Positions 1 to 8,001 of a DNA stretch of 64,000 nucleotides are shown here, piece by piece. Under the pieces are notes generated by a model. That model had not been told where the DNA came from. It saw only the letters and a program-made list of their open reading frames with translations, and made no database searches. Source of the stretch: Alteromonas ponticola (GTDB lineage Bacteria > Pseudomonadota > Gammaproteobacteria > Enterobacterales > Alteromonadaceae); NCBI RefSeq assembly GCF_012911815.1, contig NZ_JAATNW010000004.1, positions 404,871 through 468,870 on the forward strand, written 5' to 3'. The position numbers were made by a program, and so were the translations under genes. The number at the start of each line of letters is the position of its first letter. The stretch's first letter is position 1.

Positions 1-506
1 AAAGCATAGGCAGCTGATACCCCTACGGCTGAAAGCAGCGCAAACCCCTGGGCCCATAAATCGGTGCGCAAACCGGTGACATAAATGCCCAGCATATAAC
101 CCTGAGTGAGTGTGACTACCAACGAGCCATATTTAAACGATAAATCCCACTTGCGCTTTTTTACCTGAGCTACTTTGGCTCTGAAGTCGAAGGAAACCCC
201 GCGCATGATCAGGCCCAGCAACATAAATGTGGCCGGCAAATACAGGGTTTGTAAAAACCGGTTGTGGGCATCGGGAAAGGCAAACAGCAAAATCCCCACT
301 GCTAATACTAACCAGGTCTCGTTCGCATCCCAATAGGGGCCAATGGATGAGATCATAGTATCGCGAAACGCTTCGTGCCGGGGGGGCATTAAAATCCCTA
401 CGCCTAAGTCGTAGCCATCGAGAATGGCATAAAGAAGAACCGCTAGGCCAAAAACCCCGACGTAAATATCACCTAGTGTTTCTAATGACAAACTTTCAAA
501 CAACAT
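1..506 (-). CDS. cydB: Cytochrome bd-type quinol oxidase subunit II (CydB/CioB), 5' part only
   Basis: Subunit II of the bd-family oxidase, an inner-membrane complex that reduces oxygen to water with quinol electrons. Translating the reverse strand from the ATG at 506 gives an open frame of about 168 residues to the window edge. It contains the family signatures DGYDLGVG near the N-terminus, then PYWDANETWLV and FPDAHNRFLQ, with hydrophobic membrane segments. The gene starts 8 bases after the cydA stop, and its AGGAGG ribosome site overlaps that stop, so the two are translationally coupled. The 3' end lies outside the window, so the true length and any small third subunit cannot be judged. 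Confidence 0.93.
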   Translation of the reverse strand, partial: MLFESLSLETLGDIYVGVFGLAVLLYAILDGYDLGVGILMPPRHEAFRDTMISSIGPYWDANETWLVLAVGILLFAFPDAHNRFLQTLYLPATFMLLGLIMRGVSFDFRAKVAQVKKRKWDLSFKYGSLVVTLTQGYMLGIYVTGLRTDLWAQGFALLSAVGVSAAYA

Positions 507-514
507 AAAACCTC

Positions 515-1876
515 CTAGGTGTTGGCCGGTGACATGCGGCTGGCTTTCGCCATTTCACGTTCTTCTGATGTAATTTCTTCAATTTCTACCGCTCTGCGCG
601 ACATCAGGCCAAGCGTCGCAATATAAGAAACCAGCAAAAGCAGATATGTCAGAGCGTAAAGGGTGAAGGATAGACCCACGTTGGAAGCCGGAACGGTTGT
701 TACTGCATCCTCGGTGAGCAGCAGACCATTCACCAGATAAGGTTGACGCCCTACTTCTGTCACATACCAGCCGGCCAGCGTAGCGATCCAGCCACTGAAT
801 GTCATACCGGCTAACACCCTATTACCCCAGCGCGGCAGTTTTGTACGTTTAAGTAATACGGCTGAACTGAGCCACGACACCAGTAACATCAGAATGCCGA
901 TGCCCACCATCACCCGGAAACTGTAAAATACCGGAGCAACGGGGGGATGCTTGTCAGCAAAATCATTCAATCCTTTTACTTCACCTTCTGTGTCATGGGT
1001 TAAAATAAAGCTGGCCAGCTTAGGGATTTCGATTGAAAAACGATTTTCTCTGCGTTCTTCATCAGGGTAAGCGAACAACACCAACGGAGCTCCGGTCTGT
1101 GTTTCCCACACTGCTTCCATGGCTGCCACTTTTTGCGGCTGATGCTTGATGGTATTTAAACCATGCAAATCACCGGCAAGTATTTGCAAAGGAATTAACA
1201 CCGCTGCGGTATACATTCCCGTTCTCAAGGCAATCTTGGGTGCCAGTTTGTTATCTCCCTGTAGCTGGCGGTAGGCCGCTAACCCGGCAATCAGAAAGCT
1301 TGCTGTTAATCCTGATGCTAACAACATGTGCGTGAAGCGATAGGGAAATGACGGGGTAAATATAATGTCCCACCAATCTTTGGCGTATACCACTCCATCA
1401 ATGATCTCATGCCCCTGTGGAGTATGCATCCAGCTGTTTAAGGCAATAATCCAGAACGCCGAGACGGTGGTTCCGAAGGCCACCAGTAGCGTGGAAAGGG
1501 TGTGCAGCCAGCCGGGTACTTTACGTATACCAAATAGCATTATGCCTAAAAATGTAGCTTCAAGAAAAAATGCGGTCAGCACCTCGTAGCCCAGTAACGG
1601 GCCCGCTACATTGCCGACCTTTTCCATAAATCCGGGCCAGTTGGTGCCAAACTGAAACGACATGGTAACGCCGCTGACCACACCCAGCGCGAACGTTAAT
1701 GCAAAAACACGTACCCAAAAACGGTAAAGGCGCATCCATACGGGGTGGCGACTGAGGGTAAAACGCATTTTGAAATAGAAAAGAAACCAACCCAGTGCAA
1801 TGGTGATGGTGGGAAAAAGAATATGAAAACTGATGTTTAAAGCAAATTGCAGACGAGACAGCAACAATGCGTCCAC
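515..1876 (-). CDS. cydA: Cytochrome bd-type quinol oxidase subunit I (CydA/CioA), short Q-loop
   Basis: Heme-bearing subunit I of the bd oxidase, which oxidises quinol at the periplasmic side. The 453-residue protein has the N-terminal RLQFALNISFH segment with the conserved heme-ligand His, a GRQPY motif close to the classical GRQPW, and about nine hydrophobic segments. The stretch between the quinol-loop start and the later helices is short compared with E. coli CydA (about 520 residues). That is the pattern of the cyanide-insensitive CioA type; this subtype is my inference. The start is a GTG with AGGAGG six bases upstream. It follows the regulator gene by 18 bases and is coupled to cydB. 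Confidence 0.93.
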   Translation of the reverse strand: MDALLLSRLQFALNISFHILFPTITIALGWFLFYFKMRFTLSRHPVWMRLYRFWVRVFALTFALGVVSGVTMSFQFGTNWPGFMEKVGNVAGPLLGYEVLTAFFLEATFLGIMLFGIRKVPGWLHTLSTLLVAFGTTVSAFWIIALNSWMHTPQGHEIIDGVVYAKDWWDIIFTPSFPYRFTHMLLASGLTASFLIAGLAAYRQLQGDNKLAPKIALRTGMYTAAVLIPLQILAGDLHGLNTIKHQPQKVAAMEAVWETQTGAPLVLFAYPDEERRENRFSIEIPKLASFILTHDTEGEVKGLNDFADKHPPVAPVFYSFRVMVGIGILMLLVSWLSSAVLLKRTKLPRWGNRVLAGMTFSGWIATLAGWYVTEVGRQPYLVNGLLLTEDAVTTVPASNVGLSFTLYALTYLLLLVSYIATLGLMSRRAVEIEEITSEEREMAKASRMSPANT

Positions 1877-1894
1877 GATATCCTCCTGTTGAGA

Positions 1895-2437
1895 TTACTG
1901 GTGACCTGGTTTTAGCTTGTCTTTGAATTCCAATACTTTACCTACGCTTGCGCCCAGCTTCATTAACGTGGCAAGTTTGTCTGGACCGAGACGTTGCAAC
2001 TCTTCTGACCAACGCGTGACGGACTCGAGCAAATCGTGTATCTCGTTCAACTTTTTCTGCGCTTCCGTATCGGTCTTATTTGAAGGCGTGTCGAGTAAGA
2101 GATCACGGAGCAAACTTAAAGTTGGATCAATTTCACGTTTTTTTCTTTCTTCCAACACACGGTTTGCCAGCGTCCATATGTCACCGGCGGCGACAAAAAA
2201 CTCTTTACGTTCACCCGGTACAATATGCTGCTTCACCAGTTGCCAGGATTGCAGTTCCTTTAACCCCATACTGGTATTTCCTCTCGAAATACTTAACGAA
2301 TCAGCAATTTCTTGCGCGGAGATGGGTTTATCATTGAGAACGATAAGCGCAAGAATTTGGCCTACAGTGCGGTTAAAGCCCCAGCGGCTTCCCATTTCAC
2401 CGAAATGTAAAACGGCAGACATGACGATTGATGACAT
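1895..2437 (-). CDS. MarR/GbsR-family transcriptional regulator
   Basis: A 180-residue DNA-binding regulator. Residues about 10-95 form a winged helix-turn-helix with the GbsR-type signature GEMGSRWGFNRTVGQI, then SAQEIADSLSISRGN as the recognition-helix region. The C-terminal half is helical and charged and could dimerise. GbsR-like proteins are usually repressors. It is first in a minus-strand operon with cydA and cydB, so it probably controls oxidase expression and its own synthesis; a dyad-rich sequence sits just upstream. The start at 2437 has no clear ribosome site, and an in-frame ATG at 2422 is an alternative. The effector is unknown. Confidence 0.82.
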   Translation of the reverse strand: MSSIVMSAVLHFGEMGSRWGFNRTVGQILALIVLNDKPISAQEIADSLSISRGNTSMGLKELQSWQLVKQHIVPGERKEFFVAAGDIWTLANRVLEERKKREIDPTLSLLRDLLLDTPSNKTDTEAQKKLNEIHDLLESVTRWSEELQRLGPDKLATLMKLGASVGKVLEFKDKLKPGHQ

Positions 2438-2446
2438 AATTAAATA

Positions 2447-2469
2447 CTGAAGTTTCAGAAGTTACTGAA
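2447..2469. promoter_or_regulatory. Candidate operator: three alternating CTGAA/TTCAG half-sites
   Basis: Directly upstream of the regulator start are CTGAA (2447-2451), TTCAG (2454-2458) and CTGAA (2465-2469). The first pair forms a perfect dyad with a 2-base spacer and the second pair a dyad with a 6-base spacer. The position fits the operator of an autoregulated repressor controlling the oxidase operon. The link to the regulator is inference from position. Confidence 0.45.
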
Positions 2470-2613
2470 AGTTTAGATCGCAAGCGCAGGCTTGTCAATG
2501 ATTGGCCATTAAGGGCGGTTAGCAGGGTCAGCGTTACTATTAGCTTAAATCGGGTTCATTGAATAGCTAATAGTTGAACGCCAAAATTGTACCTTATAAT
2601 TAGAAAACAACGC

Positions 2614-2835
2614 TTAAGGTGTTGCTGGTGTCTGCTCAATCATCTGCACAATGGTGGCGTTTCCTTTCGCTTTGGCAAACTCAATTAGGTGCCCTTTTTG
2701 CACCTCATCAAGAATCTCGTTGGTTAGCAATAATTTTACTTTTTGGGTATTGTGCCTCGAAATAGCGTCCTGCAATTCCGCTATTTCTTTTGGAATGTTG
2801 TCCTGGTATTCAGTTTGGTTGTTCTCGGTAGTCAT
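2614..2835 (-). CDS. Small hypothetical protein (73 residues)
   Basis: I do not recognise a named family. The protein is acidic and polar at the N-terminus and then predicted helical. The central part (KVKLLLTNEILDEVQKGHL) loosely resembles an ankyrin-type helix pair, but one repeat is not enough to call it. A good ribosome site, AGGAG, lies seven bases before the ATG. The gene is alone between the oxidase operon and the solute-binding protein gene, about 60 bases from the latter's 3' end. No signal peptide or membrane segment is visible, so it is probably cytoplasmic. Confidence 0.6.
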   Translation of the reverse strand: MTTENNQTEYQDNIPKEIAELQDAISRHNTQKVKLLLTNEILDEVQKGHLIEFAKAKGNATIVQMIEQTPATP

Positions 2836-2896
2836 GCTTCACTCCTGCGAATGGCTCTACCTTTATACTAGGACAATTAACGATAGGTTCGAAATA

Positions 2897-3916
2897 TCAC
2901 CATCGACGCATCATGCGTTCATAAATGGCTTCATCCAGCAGACTTTTTCGTGGGTCCATTGCATTTGAGGTTACACGCGACATCACCTCGTCCCATGAGG
3001 TGATTGGGGCACCATCAATGATGAAACTTGGGGTAGTTGCCGGAGGGGTGTTATCCAGCGAATAAGCGTCTTGTGGCTGCGGAACGACACTGCTGTTGCT
3101 CAGCATTGCAGTGGAACCAATATATTCCGCATCACCGTCGTTATCAATATCTTTGAGTAACCAGGTAAGCTGCAAAAGCCTGTTATAGGTGCCGTCACTT
3201 TGCATTTGTTGTATAGCGGAGTTGAATTTTCTCAGGATACTGTCTGCATTGGCAACGTTGGCTCTGATTGCTAGCCTGAATTGCGCAGTTACCAAGGGGT
3301 TTGGGGACGTGAAAAGCGGGGCTTCACCACTCTCGGTAAGTAAAAGATTAAATTCATTGACTAACAGACTGGATGTAATCAATGCGCGAGAGCGACCATC
3401 TGCCAACTGCCTGAAGGCATCGTAGGTGTCGGGATTGCGAGACCACTTGATCATTTTCTCCAAGCGCAATTGGTCGGTATTTACGAAGCGGTTTTCTATC
3501 GCTATACGGCTATCCTGAAGATGCGCCAGGGTTCGAACATCCTTCACGAAAGGACGTTTACTCGCGGCGACCAGATAAAGCGGTAAATAGGGGGATGAGT
3601 AGACAAAGCTGTCTTTGGTGTTATCAAGGGTAATAAAAGCAAAATCGCCATCCAATGACTCGTTGCTCAAGCCGCTGCCTAAAAAGGCAGGGCGCATGAC
3701 TGATAAACTTGCTTCAATCTCACTACGCCTGAGGGCTTCTGCGACTAGATGGTTGAGTCGGTTAGCGCCATTCTGTTGATCGACATATGTGGAAAAGGGG
3801 ACCGACGCGAGCTTCAATTCCGCGTGTGCGGTTAAACTTGCGCATACGCACAAAAAACAACCGAATAGTACGCTAACCCTTCGCATTCCGCTTGATGTTG
3901 TCTGTCGATTGTTCAT
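2897..3916 (-). CDS. Periplasmic solute-binding protein (family 3-like)
   Basis: The 339-residue protein starts with a signal peptide (arginines at residues 12-13, hydrophobic core, likely cleavage after AHA near residue 33). Residues about 35-250 look like the two-lobed family 3 extracellular solute-binding fold, with YSSPYLPLYLV resembling the hinge region where such proteins contact an amino-acid-like ligand. A C-terminal extension of about 90 residues holds a calcium-loop-like DIDNDGDAEY and ends in RMMRRW. It starts 9 bases after the fre stop, with an AGG ribosome site overlapping that stop, so it is third in a ubiD-fre operon. No permease genes are adjacent, so a sensory or orphan binding role is possible. 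Confidence 0.68.
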   Translation of the reverse strand: MNNRQTTSSGMRRVSVLFGCFLCVCASLTAHAELKLASVPFSTYVDQQNGANRLNHLVAEALRRSEIEASLSVMRPAFLGSGLSNESLDGDFAFITLDNTKDSFVYSSPYLPLYLVAASKRPFVKDVRTLAHLQDSRIAIENRFVNTDQLRLEKMIKWSRNPDTYDAFRQLADGRSRALITSSLLVNEFNLLLTESGEAPLFTSPNPLVTAQFRLAIRANVANADSILRKFNSAIQQMQSDGTYNRLLQLTWLLKDIDNDGDAEYIGSTAMLSNSSVVPQPQDAYSLDNTPPATTPSFIIDGAPITSWDEVMSRVTSNAMDPRKSLLDEAIYERMMRRW

Positions 3917-3925
3917 TCATTCTAC

Positions 3926-4621
3926 CTAAATAAATGCAAAAGCATCGCCGAAAAGATCACGCTCGTTTAATTGATGTTGTTTAAAATCATCCCGGGCAGC
4001 TTTTGCCATTTCAAATCGCCCGGCAATATATACGTGACACTGACTCATATCTGCAAAGTCTTTCATCACCGCGTGATGCACATATCCGGTATGGCCAGTC
4101 CAATTGTTGTCACCATCTTCGATAACAGGAACATAGGTAAAATGAGGATGCAGAGTAGCGAGCTGTTTCATTTTATTCGACATGTACAAGTCGCTTTGCG
4201 TTTTTCCACCCCAGTACAAATGGATCTGGTTGTCGTGCTGTTCATGTAGAAACTGTTGCAGGATAGAATGGGTATAGGAAAAGCCCGTTCCGCCCGCAAT
4301 CAATATAATGTCTTTATGGGTGTTTCGCAAAAATGCATCACCGTGACCACCACTGATCTTGATGATGCCTTCATGGCGCATTTTTTCCAACACTTCAAAT
4401 GCGTAGGTATTGGCTTTGTCTGCACCAATATGCAGTTCAATCTGCTCATGATCGTATGCGGGGCTGGCAATAGAGAATGGGCGTTTGTCGTCTTTGCCCA
4501 TATGCACCAGAATATACTGGCCAGCTTTAAACTCGACATGCGCTTTAGGTCGTAACACCACTTTGAAGACGGATTCGGTAAGTGGCGTGATAGCGCTGAC
4601 CTGACATTCAATTTCTGACAT
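3926..4621 (-). CDS. fre: NAD(P)H-flavin reductase
   Basis: A cytoplasmic reductase of the ferredoxin-NADP reductase superfamily that passes electrons from NAD(P)H to free flavins. The 231-residue length matches E. coli Fre (233). Residues 1-100 form the flavin-binding barrel with the RPFSIAS motif; residues 105-231 form the nucleotide-binding half with LIAGGTGFSY and a VYIAGRFEMAKA segment near the end. It lies 60 bases downstream of ubiD in the same direction, the arrangement also found in E. coli. Its reduced flavin could help supply the prenylated FMN needed by UbiD; that functional link is inference. Confidence 0.93.
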   Translation of the reverse strand: MSEIECQVSAITPLTESVFKVVLRPKAHVEFKAGQYILVHMGKDDKRPFSIASPAYDHEQIELHIGADKANTYAFEVLEKMRHEGIIKISGGHGDAFLRNTHKDIILIAGGTGFSYTHSILQQFLHEQHDNQIHLYWGGKTQSDLYMSNKMKQLATLHPHFTYVPVIEDGDNNWTGHTGYVHHAVMKDFADMSQCHVYIAGRFEMAKAARDDFKQHQLNERDLFGDAFAFI

Positions 4622-4681
4622 TAAATTCCAACTTTAACTAGCATTGTTCTGATGTTCCCCACATTGCTGGCGATTTATCTA

Positions 4682-6172
4682 TTAATTCGCCGAGGGCTTT
4701 ATGTCCTGCATGATACCAAGTTCATCCCAGATGTCATCCACCCTGGCTTTGACTTCTGCATCCATGACGATAGGCACGCCCCATTCACGGTCAGTCTCGC
4801 CGGGAAACTTGTTGGTGGCATCCATCCCCATTTTAGAACCTAATCCTGAAACAGGCGATGCAAAGTCAAGATAATCGATGGGTGTATTTTCTATCAGCAA
4901 GGTATCTCTGGCAGGGTCCATCCGCGTGGTAATTGCCCAGATAACGTCATTCCAGTCTCTGGCATTGACATCATCATCACATACAATAACAAATTTAGTG
5001 TACATAAATTGACGCAAAAACGACCATACCCCCATCATTACGCGTTTGGCATGACCCGGATACTGCTTTTTCATGGTGACAACGGCCAGGCGATAGGAGC
5101 AGCCCTCCGGGGGCAAGTAAAAATCGATAATCTCGGGAAACTGTTTACGCAAAATAGGAACAAAAACCTCATTCAGCGCTACACCTAATATTGCTGGTTC
5201 GTCGGGTGGACGACCTGTGTAGGTTGAATGATAAATCGGTGACTTGCGATGGGTGATATGGGTTACCGTAAAGACAGGAAAACTGTCGACCTCGTTATAG
5301 TAACCGGTATGGTCACCGTAAGGGCCTTCCGGCGCCGTTTCATCCTGAGCAATATATCCTTCAAGCACAATTTCGGCGCTCGCTGGTACTTGTAAGTCGT
5401 TACTCACTGACTTAACTACTTCAGTCTTTTCGCCACGTAGTAAGCCTGCAAACGCATATTCGGACAAGGTATCCGGAACCGGTGTTACGGCGCCTAAAAT
5501 GGTTGCCGGGTCAGCTCCCAGCGCGACCGAAACAGGATAAGGTTCACCCGGGTGTGCTTCGCACCACTCACGAAAATCAAGCGCGCCGCCACGATGGGAT
5601 AGCCAGCGCATGATAAGTTTATTTTTGCCAATCACCTGCTGGCGGTAAATACCCAGGTTCTGCCGTTTTTTATTAGGCCCACGGGTTACCGTTAAGCCCC
5701 AGGTTATAAGAGGCGCGACATCCCCTGGCCAGCAACGCTGGACAGGCAGCATTGACAAATCTACCTCATCACCTGATTTCACCACTTCCTGACAGGGTGC
5801 CTTTTTCAGTTCTTTCGCAGGCATATTAAGCACCTGCTTGAACACAGGGAGCTTATCCCAAAGATCTTTCATGCCTTTAGGTGGCTCGGGTTCTTTTAAA
5901 TAGGCCAGCAATTCTCCGACCTCGCGCAATGCAGAGACCGAGTTTTTCCCCATTCCCATGGCCACACGTTCAGGGGTGCCAAATAAGTTGGCCAGAACGG
6001 GAATATCGCTCCCCTTCGGGTTTTCAAAAAGTAACGCTGGACCACCCGCTCGTAAGGTGCGATCGGCGATCTCGGTCATTTCCAGATCAGTATCAATTTC
6101 CTGTGTTATGCGCTTCAATTCGCCTTGCTTTTCAAGCTGTTGAATGAAATCTCGAAGATCTTTGTACTTCAT
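4682..6172 (-). CDS. ubiD: 4-hydroxy-3-polyprenylbenzoate decarboxylase
   Basis: Decarboxylates the polyprenylated hydroxybenzoate intermediate of ubiquinone synthesis using prenylated FMN. The 496-residue protein agrees with E. coli UbiD (497) from its start [10 protein letters not shown] to the end. Visible family segments are [10 protein letters not shown] near residue 42, [17 protein letters not shown] around 175-190 (cofactor and metal region), and the acidic [13 protein letters not shown] at about 280-293 bearing catalytic Glu residues. It is first in a minus-strand operon with fre and the solute-binding protein, divergent from the gene at 6250 with 77 bases between them. Confidence 0.96.
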   Translation of the reverse strand: MKYKDLRDFIQQLEKQGELKRITQEIDTDLEMTEIADRTLRAGGPALLFENPKGSDIPVLANLFGTPERVAMGMGKNSVSALREVGELLAYLKEPEPPKGMKDLWDKLPVFKQVLNMPAKELKKAPCQEVVKSGDEVDLSMLPVQRCWPGDVAPLITWGLTVTRGPNKKRQNLGIYRQQVIGKNKLIMRWLSHRGGALDFREWCEAHPGEPYPVSVALGADPATILGAVTPVPDTLSEYAFAGLLRGEKTEVVKSVSNDLQVPASAEIVLEGYIAQDETAPEGPYGDHTGYYNEVDSFPVFTVTHITHRKSPIYHSTYTGRPPDEPAILGVALNEVFVPILRKQFPEIIDFYLPPEGCSYRLAVVTMKKQYPGHAKRVMMGVWSFLRQFMYTKFVIVCDDDVNARDWNDVIWAITTRMDPARDTLLIENTPIDYLDFASPVSGLGSKMGMDATNKFPGETDREWGVPIVMDAEVKARVDDIWDELGIMQDIKPSAN

Positions 6173-6249
6173 TTGAACACTGTTGTCCTTACGACTACTC
6201 TTTATCAGGAGTATATCATTGAAAAAGCGCTTTATCAGAGACTTAAACT

Positions 6250-6747
6250 ATGAATCACCCAAGCGTACCTACATTACTTACCATCATTTGTTTTTTGCTT
6301 ACGGCTTTCTGCGCTGGTGCCTGCACCGACAAAGCCTACGCTGACTTTGATTTTTGGCTTGGTGAGTGGAAGGTAACAACGCCTGACGGCACGACCGCAG
6401 GCTATAATTCAATTAAGAAGGCGTTCAACAATTGTGTGGTAACGGAGCACTACCAAACAAAAGATGGCCTATATGGAACCAGTCTGAATATTTATGATCA
6501 AACCACTGGCAAGTGGCATCAGAGCTGGGTTGATAAAACCGGATTGCGCTTGCAGTTAACTGGGGGGGTGCACGATGGTGCGATGATTTTAACAGGAGAA
6601 GCAACAACTAAGAAGGGTGAGCGGGTGGAACACAAAATAAGCTGGACACCGCAGCAAAATGATAGTGTGATACAACATTGGGAGATGCGAAAAGTCGACA
6701 CCGAGAATTGGCAAACCCTATTCAAAGGTATTTACACATTACACTAA
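6250..6747 (+). CDS. Exported DUF1579-like protein
   Basis: A 165-residue protein with an N-terminal export signal of about 24 residues, probably cleaved before the TDKAYADF segment. The FDFWLGEW motif at about residue 34 is the mark of a calycin-like family of small beta-barrel proteins often labelled DUF1579 or 'FDFWLGEW' proteins. The rest is rich in alternating strands (KWHQSWVDKTG, LTGGVHDGAMILTGE), as expected for a barrel. The ligand and role are unknown. It is divergent from ubiD, has a weak ribosome site and seems monocistronic. The cysteines near the cleavage site do not fit a lipobox. Confidence 0.65.
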   Translation: MNHPSVPTLLTIICFLLTAFCAGACTDKAYADFDFWLGEWKVTTPDGTTAGYNSIKKAFNNCVVTEHYQTKDGLYGTSLNIYDQTTGKWHQSWVDKTGLRLQLTGGVHDGAMILTGEATTKKGERVEHKISWTPQQNDSVIQHWEMRKVDTENWQTLFKGIYTLH

Positions 6748-6865
6748 GTTGCATTGGATGAATCACCAATTCACTTCAATGACGATGAGCTTTATATAAG
6801 GCAGTCTTAGCGGCGGCGATTTGCCAGATTACACCCACAAATTGCCGGTAAAAGAGGAATAAGCG

Positions 6866-7111
6866 ATGAGCGTGTTTGATGCTGATATGACAGAAGAGTT
6901 AAATTTATTGTTAAAATTTCCTGATGATAGCCTGCACCAAGGCTTGAAAATTCATCACGATGCAAGCCAGTCGATGGTGAGTGCGGCATCGCGATTGTAT
7001 GCCAAAGGGGTAATTACACAACCTGACGGTGGTTATTTAACCGATTTAGGCGTGGATATTGCAGAGCAACTTAGACGGATTCAGTCAGCGCTGTCGACCA
7101 AATTCAATTAA
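6866..7111 (+). CDS. TIGR02647-family small DNA-binding-like protein
   Basis: An 81-residue cytoplasmic protein with the conserved core LLKFPDDSLHQGLKIH, then AASRLYAKGVIT and QPDGGYLTDLG. This matches the small gammaproteobacterial family I remember as TIGR02647, annotated as DNA-binding, with a winged-helix-like pattern. An AGAGGA ribosome site sits seven bases upstream of the ATG. It appears to be a single gene closed by a hairpin before motX. Its target is not known to me. Confidence 0.75.
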   Translation: MSVFDADMTEELNLLLKFPDDSLHQGLKIHHDASQSMVSAASRLYAKGVITQPDGGYLTDLGVDIAEQLRRIQSALSTKFN

Positions 7112-7135
7112 CACTGCTGACTCGACATAATAAAA

Positions 7136-7172
7136 TCTGGTTCGTTACTGCCAAGCGAACCAGACTCGTTTT
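7136..7172 (+). terminator. Probable Rho-independent terminator
   Basis: A 9-bp perfect stem (TCTGGTTCG at 7136-7144 with CGAACCAGA at 7156-7164), an 11-base loop, then a short TCGTTTT tract. It closes the small gene ending at 7111 and precedes motX by about 20 bases. The T-run is weak. Confidence 0.55.
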
Positions 7173-7188
7173 AGATAAAGAGAATGGC

Positions 7189-7821
7189 ATGGCATTGAAA
7201 ACGTTGTTTGTAAGTATGATTACCATGCTCACGCTGGCTTCGTCCGGTGTGGCAGTTGCGCAAGAAATTAAAGCGGTACAGTTATATTCGCAGGACGAGT
7301 TACTCAAGATGATAGCGGAAAATTCTCATCTCACTCGCGTAATCGAAGATCGCTGTCAGCTTGTACAGGACATTGAGGCCCGCGCAGAAGTGCTAAGGGT
7401 GCCAGCTTACCAATACCTATGGGGCGATATGCTGGCTTGGGGAGTGTGCGTGGATGCCGAACCCACCCGGGGGATCGAGTTTATCGCTGCGGCTGCCAAA
7501 CAGGGGTTGCCTGAGGCGCTGGAACAACTGGGCCGTTATTATGCTAAAGGAACATTAGTTCAGGAAGATAAAGAGCGCGCAGTGGTTTATCTAAGGGAAG
7601 CATCAGCCTTGGGTAATCTTAAGGCGCAAATTCAACTGGCTGAATTATTTATCGACGGGTATGGCAGCCCCTATGATTATGAAGAAGCCTATCATTGGTT
7701 GTACAATGCGGTGACGGATGATAAAAAAGTGCATGCCCGTATTGCCAGTTATTTGCAGGCGATGGAAAAACTGATGCACCCCAAAGCTGTCCGCGCTGCC
7801 CGGCGACCTGCTGACAGCTAA
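7189..7821 (+). CDS. motX: Sodium-driven polar flagellar motor protein MotX
   Basis: MotX is a periplasmic component of the T ring of sodium-driven flagellar motors, where with MotY it helps place the PomAB stator. The 210-residue length equals that of Vibrio MotX (about 211). A signal peptide ends at AVA-QEI near residue 25. The mature part has characteristic MotX segments (CQLVQDIEAR, AYQYLWGDMLAWGVCVD) followed by Sel1-like helical repeats (ALEQLGRYYAKG, AQIQLAELFIDGYGSP). I chose the ATG at 7189 because it starts a good signal peptide. It precedes rnr by 180 bases; no other flagellar gene is near, as is usual for motX. It implies a sodium-driven polar flagellum. Confidence 0.92.
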   Translation: MALKTLFVSMITMLTLASSGVAVAQEIKAVQLYSQDELLKMIAENSHLTRVIEDRCQLVQDIEARAEVLRVPAYQYLWGDMLAWGVCVDAEPTRGIEFIAAAAKQGLPEALEQLGRYYAKGTLVQEDKERAVVYLREASALGNLKAQIQLAELFIDGYGSPYDYEEAYHWLYNAVTDDKKVHARIASYLQAMEKLMHPKAVRAARRPADS

Positions 7822-8001
7822 TCCCCGTACAAAAAATGTGCACCCATTTAGCAGGGGGCGCAGCGGGTTCTACACCTCACTAAAACTAGCGGTATAAGAT
7901 TGTCACTTGACGGATTGCGCGTGAGTGGCGATCATTAGCGCATAATACTTTTCTTTAATAGCTAAATCATCATTGAACAAACAAAAGGTAAACAAATATT
8001 C

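Noticed and set aside
1917..2450. Plus-strand open frame of 177 codons
   Set aside because: It is the antisense of the regulator gene, which has clear family similarity; serine-rich residues are typical of a shadow frame.
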